Positions 45,641 through 54,168 of a DNA stretch of 64,000 nucleotides are shown here, one piece after another. The position numbers and the translations under genes were made by a program. How positions within the stretch are numbered: the stretch's first letter is position 1; the number at the start of each line of letters is the position of its first letter. Below the pieces are notes generated by a model. That model was not told the origin of the DNA and made no database searches. It saw only the letters and a program-made list of their open reading frames with translations. Origin of the DNA: an uncultured Geobacter sp. Its GTDB lineage: Bacteria; Desulfobacterota; Desulfuromonadia; Geobacterales; Geobacteraceae. The DNA lies in assembly GCA_937886325.1 (NCBI GenBank), contig CALABV010000119.1:1-64000 (forward strand). The letters are read 5' to 3'.

Positions 45641-46495
45641 ATGACACTCATGGATTTTTTCCGTCGGATCGACTCCTGGACTCCGGACGAAGTGAGGAAA
45701 TTCATCGACGCGCGGAAACCCGAGGATTATACCCTATTGGACGTGCGACAGCCGGGCGAGTATCGGCTCGGGCATCTGCCGGGAGCGAAGCTGATACCGG
45801 TTGATGAACTGCCCGGCCGCCTTGCCGAGTTGGATCTCCGGAAACCGACAATTGTCTACTGTGCTGCCGGCGTGAGGAGCCGGGCCGCGGTTTCCATCCT
45901 GAAAAGAGCCGGTTGCACGGAGGCGGTCAGTATGAAGGGGGGACTCCGCGCCTGGAGCGGAAGTTTTGCGGAAGGATATCCCGAGGCGGGAATGACGTGG
46001 TTTGCCGCTTCCCTGACCGCGGAAGAGGTAATTGCCCTGGCCTGGCTTCTGGAAGACGGAACGCGCCTTTTTTTCCAGGAAGTGGCGCAAATGAGGGATA
46101 GTGATGAAACATCACAGCTCTTCCTGCACCTCGCCGCGGCGGAAAAGGACCACGGCAAGGCGCTTCTCAAGCTTTTCCGGGACGTAACGGGAAGAGACCC
46201 CGGCATGGACTTCCCCAGCGGCGTACTGCGTACCCCTCCGGACGAAAAGATCATGGAAGGGGGAATGCGTCTCGCCGAGGCTCTTTCCTGGGCGCGGGGA
46301 AAAGATGCACGGGAAATTCTGGAACTGGCCATGTCCCTGGAAATAACCGCCTACGATCGCTTCATCTATTTGAGGGAAAGGTTTTTCAACGAGAACGTGC
46401 GCACGATCTTCAACCTCCTTGCGGCTGAAGAAAAGGCGCATCTCGAAAGCCTGACCAGGATGTTCGAACACTCTCTCGGCCGGCTATCGGGGTAA
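45641..46495 (+). CDS. Rhodanese-ferritin-like fusion protein
   Basis: The 284-residue protein has an N-terminal rhodanese domain (residues 1-110) with the persulfide cysteine in VYCAAGVRSRAAVS. The loop LLDVRQPGEYRLGHLPGA is typical of sulfurtransferases. A C-terminal ferritin-like four-helix domain follows, with carboxylate/His pairs in LEDGTRLFFQEVA, AAAEKDHGKAL, LEITAYDRFIYLRE and AAEEKAHLESL. It probably handles sulfane sulfur and iron or oxygen species together; the chemistry is unknown. GAGGGG precedes the ATG. Confidence 0.88.
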   Translation: MTLMDFFRRIDSWTPDEVRKFIDARKPEDYTLLDVRQPGEYRLGHLPGAKLIPVDELPGRLAELDLRKPTIVYCAAGVRSRAAVSILKRAGCTEAVSMKGGLRAWSGSFAEGYPEAGMTWFAASLTAEEVIALAWLLEDGTRLFFQEVAQMRDSDETSQLFLHLAAAEKDHGKALLKLFRDVTGRDPGMDFPSGVLRTPPDEKIMEGGMRLAEALSWARGKDAREILELAMSLEITAYDRFIYLRERFFNENVRTIFNLLAAEEKAHLESLTRMFEHSLGRLSG

Positions 46496-46608
46496 GTGCG
46501 CCGGAACGCAATCCTTCTCTTCCCCGAAACAAACCCTTGCACTCCCCCCTGCATGCACCGGGCGGTTGCATAAGGCCGGCCCCCACGGTTCGACCCGTCG
46601 TCGTCCCG

Positions 46609-49600
46609 TTACCGTGGATACAGAACCGCCCGCAGCACCTCCGCCAACTCCTGAACGGTAAAGGGTTTCGCCACGACACCGGAGAAGCCGAAGTCTCGGT
46701 ATGACGCAAGTATCGGATCGTTATTGTAGCCGCTCGAAACAATCCCCAGCGCCTCCGGATCAGACTCCAGCAGATGGCCCATAGCTTCCTTCCCCCCCAT
46801 TCGCCCCGGAATGGTCAGATCCATAATCACGACGGCAAACGCATCCCCCTGCTCCTTCGCCTTTCGATACAGGTTCAGCATCTGGACCCCGTCGCAACAT
46901 ACCTCAACCGAGTACCCAAGGGCGGACAACAGTTCGGACGCCACTTCACGGACAATCTCCTCATCATCCATCACCAGCACCCTCCCGCTCCCCGGGACGA
47001 TTGAAGGCTCACGCTGCCCTTCCGACGGATGGGAGGTCGCGGATGCGGGGAGATAGAGATGAAAGGTCGTCCCTTGCCCGACCGTAGACTCTACCTCGAT
47101 GTGCCCGCCGTGATTTCTGATAATCGAGTAGACGGTGGCAAGCCCGAGGCCGCTCCCTTTCGGTTTGGTAGTGAAATACGGGTCGAAAATTCTCTGCAGG
47201 TGCTCTTCGGGGATGCCGGTTCCCTGATCCTCCAGGGAAATCTTAACCCACCGTCCTCCCGTCTGAACCTTCCCGGGACAGCCGGCCGCATTCTCCGCGG
47301 AAACCCGGACATACCCCCCCTCAGGCATCGCCTGCGCGGCATTGATGATCAGGTTGTGAATCACCTGGCTTATCTGCCCCCCATCCACTTCAACGGGCAG
47401 AATATCGTCGGGTATTTCAAAGGCGCAGCGCACATTGGATCCGGTCAGAGCGAAGATCGCGGAATCCATGATAATCTGACGGATGGAGCATATTTTCCTG
47501 ACAGGCGTCCCCCCTTTTGAAAACGTCAGCAACTGCAAGGTGAGATCCCTTGCCCTTTCCGTTGCCTTCTCGGCTTCAACAAGCCTCCTGCATATCTTGC
47601 CGTCCGGTTCCGAATACATCTTTGCCAGCGAAATATTTCCCAGGATGCCGGTAAGCAGATTGTTGAAATCGTGCGCGATTCCTCCCGCGAGCACGCCCAG
47701 AGACTCCAGTTTCCGGCTTTTCAGGACCTCTTCCTCCAGCTTTTTCCTTTCCGTGACATCTTCCATCATGGGGAGAAAATAGAGCGGTTGCCCGGATCCG
47801 TCTTTCATGAGGCAGACGGATAGACGGGCCCAAATAATCCGTCCGTCCTTGCGTACGTACCTCTTATCCATCTGAAAAGTGTCGATCTCGCCGGCGATGA
47901 GACGCGCCTTCATCCTGAGATCGCTTTCCAGATCCTCGGGATGGGAAATATCCGACAACCGAAGAGCCATGAGTTCCTGTTCCGAATACCCGGTGACCCG
48001 GCACCAATCTGCGTTCACCCGGAGGAAACGGTAGTCGAGGGATACAATGGCGGCCCCGATGGGCGACTGGTCGAACGTCCGGCGGAATCGGTCCTCGCTC
48101 TCCCGCAGGGCATTTTCCATCCGCTTCCGCTCGGTAATATCCAGGATCGTACCCACAACCCCGCCGGGGGTGCCGTCTTTTCTGGTGAAAACGGCCTTCC
48201 AGAAGATAACCTCCTGTATTGTCCCGTTCGCTGCCTGAACGGAAGATTCGAACACCTGGACGCCCCCTGACATCAACAGTTGCGAATCCGACGCATGGTA
48301 GACGTCGGCAAGCTCCCTGGGACTGATGTCGTACGCGGTCCTTCCCACGATCTCGTGTTTTCTCAACCCCAGGAACTCCTCAAAGGCCTTGTTGCACCCC
48401 AGGTACGCGCCCGACGAGTTTTTGAAGAAAATGGGGCTCGGGAAGGCGTCGATGAGTTCCTGGAGAAAGTGCACCTGCTCCTGCAGGTCGTCCTCCGCCT
48501 GCTTGCGGTCGGAAATGTCGTTGATGATGCCGATGGCATGCCAACGGTCCTTCAGTCGCATGGAAGACAGGGCAAGATCGATGGGGAACTCCTCTCCGTC
48601 CTTCCGAAGCGCAACCAATTCCAGGTGTTTGCCCACCACCGTCCCGGTACCGGTTTCGCGGAATCGAGGAAAAGCAACCTCTGACATCTCCCGGTAACAT
48701 TGCGGCGCCAGCAGCTCATGGACATCCTTGCCGACGACCTCGTCGGCCGACCAGCCGAAGATACGTCCGGCCGCGTCGTTCCAGAAGGTAATCCGGCCGT
48801 CCTGGTCGATCATGACGATGCCGCTCATGGCGGAGGCGGTCATGTTCCTGAACTTCTCCTCGCTCTGGAGCAGCGCCTCCTCCGCGTTCTTCCTGGCGGT
48901 GATATCCTCCAGCGTCTCAACCGCGCCGATGACTTCGTTGTGCGAATCGCGCACCAGCGCCGCCGTTACAAACAGCCAGCGACCATCATCTCCAAGGGCG
49001 GGAAAGAAATCCGTCACTTCGTAGGCTTCTTCCCGGAGGGTTGACCGGCTGTGCTTTCCCCGGTACCATACGTCCAGTTTCTCAACATCACCCTCCACCA
49101 GCAGGTCCGCGAGACAGGGATGTGTTGTGGAGTAGAAGGCCTTCCAGTGGTCGGTCGTGCCGACCATCTCCCGGGCGCTCAGACCGGTGCACTTTTCAAT
49201 CGCCTCATTCCAATAGATAACGCGATGGTTGCGGTCAATGACGAACTGAGGAATCGGCGACCCGTGCAGGATGGACCGCAACCGTTGCTCGCTCTCAACC
49301 AATGCGGTCTCCGCTATCCTTCGCATTCGAACAAGGAGAAAGGTCAAGGCGGCAAAGAAGACTATAAGTACGGCGGCCATGAGGACCTGGTTAATTTTCA
49401 GCCGGTCGTACGTGGAGAAAAATTCGCTTTTCTTCACCCCCACATAGAGGGCGCCGATGACGTCGCCCTTCTCGTTTCTGATGGGATCATAGGCCGTGAA
49501 ATAGGGAACACCCAAGATAAGGGCTTCACCACGGTATGGTTCTCCCTTTCCGAAGACCGCCTCATAGGGAGGCCCTTCCAGGATCGTTCCAACCGCCCTG

Positions 49601-49932
49601 CTGTCGTCACCCTTCAACACGTTGGTTGAAACGCGAACCCTGCCCATGAAAATGGTCGCGGTGCCGCCGAATATCTCCTTGGCCTTGTCCGGCAGTTCAT
49701 AGTTGCCGTTGACAACATATTCTCCCGCGAGCAGCTTTCCATCCACGACACGATAGTGCTTCCCCTTTGCCCGAAGAAGCTCCCAGAACGTTTTTATGTG
49801 ACTTTCCTGCATCAGGGAAGCCTGGCGGAGCGCTTCCGTTCGCATCTGGCCGACGGAAAAGACGGTTGCGCTGATTATCGCGGCAGCAAGAAAGACAACG
49901 GTCAGGTAGAGAAAACCGGATGGTATCTTCAT
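46609..49932 (-). CDS. Membrane hybrid sensor histidine kinase with Cache and four PAS domains
   Basis: The protein has 1107 residues. The N-terminus has a transmembrane helix, then a periplasmic Cache sensor (about 30-185, with EVVNG-like KLLAGEYVVNGNYELPDKAKEIFGG) and a second helix near 190-210. Four PAS domains occupy roughly 220-730. The HisKA H-box is LAGGIAHDFNNLLTGILGN, and the HATPase motif is GSGLGLATVYSII. The C-terminal receiver acceptor lies in VVIMDLTIPGRMGG. Cache domains bind extracellular small molecules; ligand unknown. GGAGA precedes the ATG. No regulator gene adjoins, so the output partner is elsewhere. Confidence 0.93.
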   Translation of the reverse strand: MKIPSGFLYLTVVFLAAAIISATVFSVGQMRTEALRQASLMQESHIKTFWELLRAKGKHYRVVDGKLLAGEYVVNGNYELPDKAKEIFGGTATIFMGRVRVSTNVLKGDDSRAVGTILEGPPYEAVFGKGEPYRGEALILGVPYFTAYDPIRNEKGDVIGALYVGVKKSEFFSTYDRLKINQVLMAAVLIVFFAALTFLLVRMRRIAETALVESEQRLRSILHGSPIPQFVIDRNHRVIYWNEAIEKCTGLSAREMVGTTDHWKAFYSTTHPCLADLLVEGDVEKLDVWYRGKHSRSTLREEAYEVTDFFPALGDDGRWLFVTAALVRDSHNEVIGAVETLEDITARKNAEEALLQSEEKFRNMTASAMSGIVMIDQDGRITFWNDAAGRIFGWSADEVVGKDVHELLAPQCYREMSEVAFPRFRETGTGTVVGKHLELVALRKDGEEFPIDLALSSMRLKDRWHAIGIINDISDRKQAEDDLQEQVHFLQELIDAFPSPIFFKNSSGAYLGCNKAFEEFLGLRKHEIVGRTAYDISPRELADVYHASDSQLLMSGGVQVFESSVQAANGTIQEVIFWKAVFTRKDGTPGGVVGTILDITERKRMENALRESEDRFRRTFDQSPIGAAIVSLDYRFLRVNADWCRVTGYSEQELMALRLSDISHPEDLESDLRMKARLIAGEIDTFQMDKRYVRKDGRIIWARLSVCLMKDGSGQPLYFLPMMEDVTERKKLEEEVLKSRKLESLGVLAGGIAHDFNNLLTGILGNISLAKMYSEPDGKICRRLVEAEKATERARDLTLQLLTFSKGGTPVRKICSIRQIIMDSAIFALTGSNVRCAFEIPDDILPVEVDGGQISQVIHNLIINAAQAMPEGGYVRVSAENAAGCPGKVQTGGRWVKISLEDQGTGIPEEHLQRIFDPYFTTKPKGSGLGLATVYSIIRNHGGHIEVESTVGQGTTFHLYLPASATSHPSEGQREPSIVPGSGRVLVMDDEEIVREVASELLSALGYSVEVCCDGVQMLNLYRKAKEQGDAFAVVIMDLTIPGRMGGKEAMGHLLESDPEALGIVSSGYNNDPILASYRDFGFSGVVAKPFTVQELAEVLRAVLYPR

Positions 49933-50224
49933 CTAATATGTTCTCCGGCGCTTTTTCATATTTCGGATAACTCTACCATCGAAACCGAATACCGTCAAAG
50001 CGATATGCACGCCCATTTGAGGTGTTAGCGGACATAGCCGAAACCATCCCTTGCCCGACAAGGTCCGGCCACGGAATCCGAAGCGACTCATCTGGAGGAT
50101 ACTATGCAGGCCCAGTGATACAGAACGGCCCATGATATCACTTTGCAATATATACGATGTGTAAACTATTTCGACTGGGACGTCGGTATGTTTGACACTT
50201 GGCATGCGGAGAGCGGAATGGATG

Positions 50225-50371
50225 GGCAGGGTTGTCCGTGGAGGAAACAATGACCGGGACGACGCCGTTCACGGTCGCGCCGCTTGCCGGTGAGGGAGTG
50301 GATGAAACGAGCGCCGTCATGCCCGAGGCACGGTTGCGGTTGTACCGCACATAAACGGCGGAAGTGCGCCT
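50225..50371 (-). pseudogene. Remnant of a bacterial Ig-like repeat protein
   Basis: On the minus strand the frame reads AVYVRYNRNRASG and then SPASGATVNGVVPVIVSS.DN, which closely matches the pattern sPasGatvsGtvtvtasasDn of bacterial Ig-like surface domains. It has no start codon or ribosome-binding site and is only about 49 codons long, lying between the Crp gene stop and the Cache-kinase start. The rest of the 447-base gap 49933-50379 shows only the kinase leader. Confidence 0.45.
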
Positions 50372-50379
50372 GTCAAAGA

Positions 50380-51090
50380 TCACAGATAATTGGATTTCTT
50401 GAAGAATTCCGGCTTGAGCAGGAGATACTTGCCCTCCAGGGCTTCTACCTCGTTGTTTCGGGCAAATCGCCTGAGGAGGCGGGAAACCGTCTCCCGCGCA
50501 ACGGAAGCGTGTTCCGCGATCTCCTTGTGGGTGAGTTTCATTGCGACGATGGTCCCACGCCGATCCTGGACACCATACATGTCGCCGAGGTGACGGATAA
50601 CCGTCCGGACTCTCTGTTCGGCGTCGCTCAGGCTCATTACCTTGAGCATCTTCCAGGAATCGCGCAGTCTGGAGCAAAGCATGATGATGATGTGGCGAAC
50701 GACCATGGAGTCGGTGAGAAGCGACTGCTCGAAATCGCTTTTCGCCAAGAGTCCGATTTCCGTGTCTTCCATGGCAATGACCGAGGCGGGCCAGGTTTTG
50801 CCGTCAAGGAGCGCCATCTCGCCGAAATAGTCGCCCTGCTTGTGGAACGCCAGGATATGCTCCTTGCCCTTCTCGCTCTGGTGTACGACCTTTACCTTGC
50901 CGGAAAACACGAGATACATGAACTGGCTGGTATTCTCTTCGCGCAGGATAATCTCGTTCTTGTGAAATTTTCTCTTCCTGACAACATGCTGTACCGTTGC
51001 CAGATGTTCATCGGAGAGAGAGGCAAAGAAAGGAATTTTCCGGAGAAGCGTTACGCTGTCCGCTCCACGGGTTTTGATGCGCGATTCCAT
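50380..51090 (-). CDS. Crp/Fnr-family transcriptional regulator
   Basis: The 236-residue regulator has a cyclic-nucleotide-binding-like N-terminal beta roll (GDYFGEMALLDGKTWPASVIAMED) and a C-terminal winged helix (LTHKEIAEHASVARETVSRLLRRF). Compared with true cAMP-Crp the arginine-serine pair in the ligand pocket is replaced by WPAS, so cAMP binding is doubtful. It has no Fnr-type cysteine cluster. It is divergent from the GAF gene at 51160 by 69 bases. Confidence 0.88.
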   Translation of the reverse strand: MESRIKTRGADSVTLLRKIPFFASLSDEHLATVQHVVRKRKFHKNEIILREENTSQFMYLVFSGKVKVVHQSEKGKEHILAFHKQGDYFGEMALLDGKTWPASVIAMEDTEIGLLAKSDFEQSLLTDSMVVRHIIIMLCSRLRDSWKMLKVMSLSDAEQRVRTVIRHLGDMYGVQDRRGTIVAMKLTHKEIAEHASVARETVSRLLRRFARNNEVEALEGKYLLLKPEFFKKSNYL

Positions 51091-51159
51091 GGTGAACCAC
51101 CTTTCCCGTGCTTTTTCCTGCGCAGCCTATGGTAAAATTGTACCTCAACGAGGTGAAAA

Positions 51160-51933
51160 ATGAATACATACCATGACTCTCTGCTCAAACTGGTCGGCCT
51201 GTCGAACTTCCTGGAACAGCAATCAGGCCTGGATGAATGCCTGAACGATCTGGTAAAGCTGGCGGCCGGCATACTGGAGGTCCGGAACTGTTCTATCATG
51301 CTTTTCCATGACGAAGAGGAACCGGGCGAATTCAGACTTCATTTATTTGCAAAATGCGGTCCACTGCCTGAAACTGCGTATGACGAGGCGCTGAAAGTCA
51401 CCGAAGGGATAGCGGGACAGGTTGCCGCGAAGGGAGAACCTCTTCTCGTGGAGAATATTACGCAATCGCCGTATTGTGCGCTGGCGCGTCGCCCTGGTGA
51501 GACGAGCAAAAGCTTCATATCAGTACCGATAACAATAGCAGGGAAAGTCATCGGCATCATGAATTTCAGCAATCCGCTTCCGGAACGCCGCCTTGACGCG
51601 GTGGACCTGAAGCATGCCGTTTTTGTCGCGCTCCTGGTGGGCAAGTCCATCCAGGTTATCGAGATGCAAAAGATACTCCAGTCGAAATTCCTGCAGTTTT
51701 CCATGTTTCAGGAGGCGAAGACCATCGTAGGAGGCGCGATCGCACCCCTCAGCCGGGATCCGGAAAAGCTTGTGAAAATTGTCGCAAAGACCTTCTACCG
51801 GGAAATGACCGGCGCCGGTTTCGCCCCCGACCATATCGTCAAGGCCGCTACCGAGATCATCTCCCTGCTGAACCAGACACTTACCAAACACAAAAAGCGC
51901 CTGAAAACCGATATTCCCGACAGTTCGGAATGA
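51160..51933 (+). CDS. GAF-domain sensor protein
   Basis: The 257-residue protein has one GAF domain (about residues 10-165; SGLDECLNDLVKLAAGILEVRNCSIMLF, KSFISVPITIAGKVIGIMNFSNP). A helical C-terminus (FYREMTGAGFAPDHIVKAATEIISLL) follows and has no known output domain. It may bind a nucleotide or redox cofactor and act on a partner protein. It is divergent from the Crp regulator. GAGGTG precedes the ATG. Confidence 0.82.
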   Translation: MNTYHDSLLKLVGLSNFLEQQSGLDECLNDLVKLAAGILEVRNCSIMLFHDEEEPGEFRLHLFAKCGPLPETAYDEALKVTEGIAGQVAAKGEPLLVENITQSPYCALARRPGETSKSFISVPITIAGKVIGIMNFSNPLPERRLDAVDLKHAVFVALLVGKSIQVIEMQKILQSKFLQFSMFQEAKTIVGGAIAPLSRDPEKLVKIVAKTFYREMTGAGFAPDHIVKAATEIISLLNQTLTKHKKRLKTDIPDSSE

Positions 51934-52190
51934 AAGGGGCTCTACGACAAGGATTGTGCGTTTGAGAACAGACCCTGACGACATGAAGGTGGAATAAACG
52001 GCCGGAATGCCTGTGGAAGAATAAGCTCAAAAGTTCGTACACGGGGTGCCGATACGATCTCATAACTCTCTTGAAACATGGAGAAAATATGAGCTGTTAG
52101 AAACGCTCACCCAGGTTTCAGCGATCTTTTCCGCCGGCCGTCTTTTTATGCAGCGTCTTCACGGGCGTTATCGTTCCATCCGCGGCGTAC

Positions 52191-53219
52191 GACTCAGCGG
52201 AAAAGCTGCTTTCGATCATCAGCGACATCCTCGACTTCTCCAAGATGGAGGCGGGCATGCTCGATTTTCAGCACAGCGGATTCCAGTTAAGGGATGTAGT
52301 GCTGGGCGTCATCGACCTGTTTTCACTCAAGTCGCAACGCAAGGGACTTGCCCTGCGTTCCGAGGTCGACTCGAAAATACCCGACTCCGTGGAAGGGGAC
52401 GCCACCCGCCTGCGACAGGTCCTCGTCAACCTGCTGGGCAATGCCCTGAAGTTCACCGACAGGGGAGAGGTGTGCCTGGACGTGAAACTCCAGGATACGG
52501 AAGGGGAAACGCTGCTGCTGCGCTTCGAGGTGCGGGATACCGGAAAGGGAATTGCCGAAAGCGAGATGAAGGTCATCTTCGACGCCTTCACCCAGGCGGA
52601 CGTGTCCATGACCCGCCGCCACGAGGGTACCGGACTTGGTCTTGCCATCTCCAGGCAACTGGTTGAGATGATGGGCGGCGCCATCGGCGTCGAAAGCAGG
52701 CAGGGAGAGGGCTCCCTTTTCTGGTTCACCGTTCGCCTGAAAACGGGGGACTCCTTTTCTGAAAAAAAGGTCTCCGTCGAAGAGACTGTACCGAAGTCGA
52801 GACCTGTCGGTCTTCCCGCGAATGTTTCCGTACTGGTTGCGGAAGACAACCCCATGAACCAGGAAATGTGCCGGTTCATGCTGGAAGAGCTGGGATGCCG
52901 GGTCGAGGTCGTTCAGAACGGCGCCCGTGCCTTTGAAGCAGCGGCAAAGCAAGACTATGACCTGGTATTCAAGGATTGCCAGATGCCGGAAATGGACGGC
53001 TATCAGGCACCGGCCAGAATACGCCGTCACGAATCATCGGGAGAAAAGAAGGATCGCCGTCTTCCCATAATCGCCCTGACCGCCCATGCCATGCAAGGGG
53101 ATCGGGAGCGGTGCCTGGCGTCCGGAATGGACGACTACCTCGCGAAACCATTCAACATGAATGAACTGGCGGAAATGGTGTACCGATGGGCAGGAAACCC
53201 CGACCAGGGAACTGGATAA
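52191..53219 (+). pseudogene. Decapitated hybrid histidine kinase (HATPase plus receiver)
   Basis: The frame reads SAEKLLSIISDILDFSKMEAGMLDF, the second helix of a HisKA domain. The HATPase (RQVLVNLLGNALKFTDRGEV, EVRDTGKGIAES, GTGLGLAISRQLVEMMGG) and a receiver (VLVAEDNPMNQEM, acceptor in KDCQMPEMDGYQ) follow. The H-box helix with the phosphoacceptor His and the sensory part are missing; upstream the frame meets a stop near 52097 without any ATG or GTG. An internal ATG at 52245 could still produce a 324-residue ATPase-receiver protein, but autokinase activity should be lost. Confidence 0.7.
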
Positions 53220-53360
53220 AGAGAATTTCCCCTCCGTTCAAGATGTTCATCGCCCCCCTCCCGGAAACCTTGACAAACAAGCACTCCTGTGGCACAGAAT
53301 AGCCGGCGGCGGTAACAGCCGTTGCCCGCTCGACACACTTCGCGAACAGGAGGTTTCACC

Positions 53361-53936
53361 ATGAAAAGCATCAAAGGAACGAAAACCGAACAGAACCTGT
53401 TGAAATCGTTCGCCGGCGAAAGCCAGGCGCGCAACCGCTACACCTACTTTTCCTCCGTTGCCCGCAAGGAAGGGTTCGTGCAGATTGCCGACATTTTCGA
53501 TGAAACCGCGAACCAGGAAAAGGAGCACGCCAAACGTTTCTTCAAGTTCCTCGAAGGGGGTGACCTGGAAATAACCGCCTGCTTCCCTGCCGGCAAAATC
53601 GGCACGACCGCTGAGAACCTGCTGGCGGCGGCCACGGGGGAACATGAAGAACATACCATTCTCTATCCCGATTTTGCCGCCGTTGCGGAGAAAGAAGGTT
53701 TCGCGGAAATAGCCGCGGTTTGGAACGCAATCTCCGTGGCGGAAAAGCAGCATGAAAAACGCTACCGCGACCTGCTGGCCAACGTGGAAAGCGGCCGTGT
53801 CTTCACGCGGGACGCGGACGTGGTGTGGCGTTGTCGCAACTGCGGCTATCTCCATCAAGGCAAGGGCGCCCCGGAACTCTGCCCTGCCTGCGCCCATCCC
53901 CGGGACCATTTCGAACTGCTGGGAGAAAACTGGTAA
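53361..53936 (+). CDS. rbr: Rubrerythrin
   Basis: The 191-residue protein has an N-terminal four-helix diiron domain with paired ExxH motifs (FAGESQARNRYTYF, NQEKEHAKRFF, GEHEEHTILYPDF, VAEKQHEKRY). A C-terminal rubredoxin-like iron site follows: CRNCGYLHQGKGAPELCPAC. It reduces hydrogen peroxide to water with electrons from rubredoxin, protecting anaerobes from oxygen exposure. AGGAGG at the right distance sets the start at 53361. A strong terminator follows. Confidence 0.96.
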   Translation: MKSIKGTKTEQNLLKSFAGESQARNRYTYFSSVARKEGFVQIADIFDETANQEKEHAKRFFKFLEGGDLEITACFPAGKIGTTAENLLAAATGEHEEHTILYPDFAAVAEKEGFAEIAAVWNAISVAEKQHEKRYRDLLANVESGRVFTRDADVVWRCRNCGYLHQGKGAPELCPACAHPRDHFELLGENW

Positions 53937-53969
53937 TCCGCCCGACACGGGTGTATTTCCGCATTGTAA

Positions 53970-54017
53970 AAAGCGGGGCATCGCCGGGGACAACGGCGGT
54001 CGCCCCGCTTTCTTTTT
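53970..54017 (+). terminator. Rho-independent terminator after rubrerythrin
   Basis: The GC-rich stem of AAAGCGGGGC with GCCCCGCTTT, extended by CGCCG/CGGCG, is followed by TCTTTTT. It lies 33 bases past the rubrerythrin stop. Confidence 0.85.
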
Positions 54018-54168
54018 AGAATCTCCCTTTGAGACAACCTCAGCCGGAAGTCCCGATTTTCACGGGTGGAGATGCGGCATTTTCTTTTTCACGGTACACT
54101 ATCCATGAGTCGACATGTTCCGGAAGAATCCCGAAGCGCAAAAGCTTCAAAGAAAGGTGGTACCGCCC

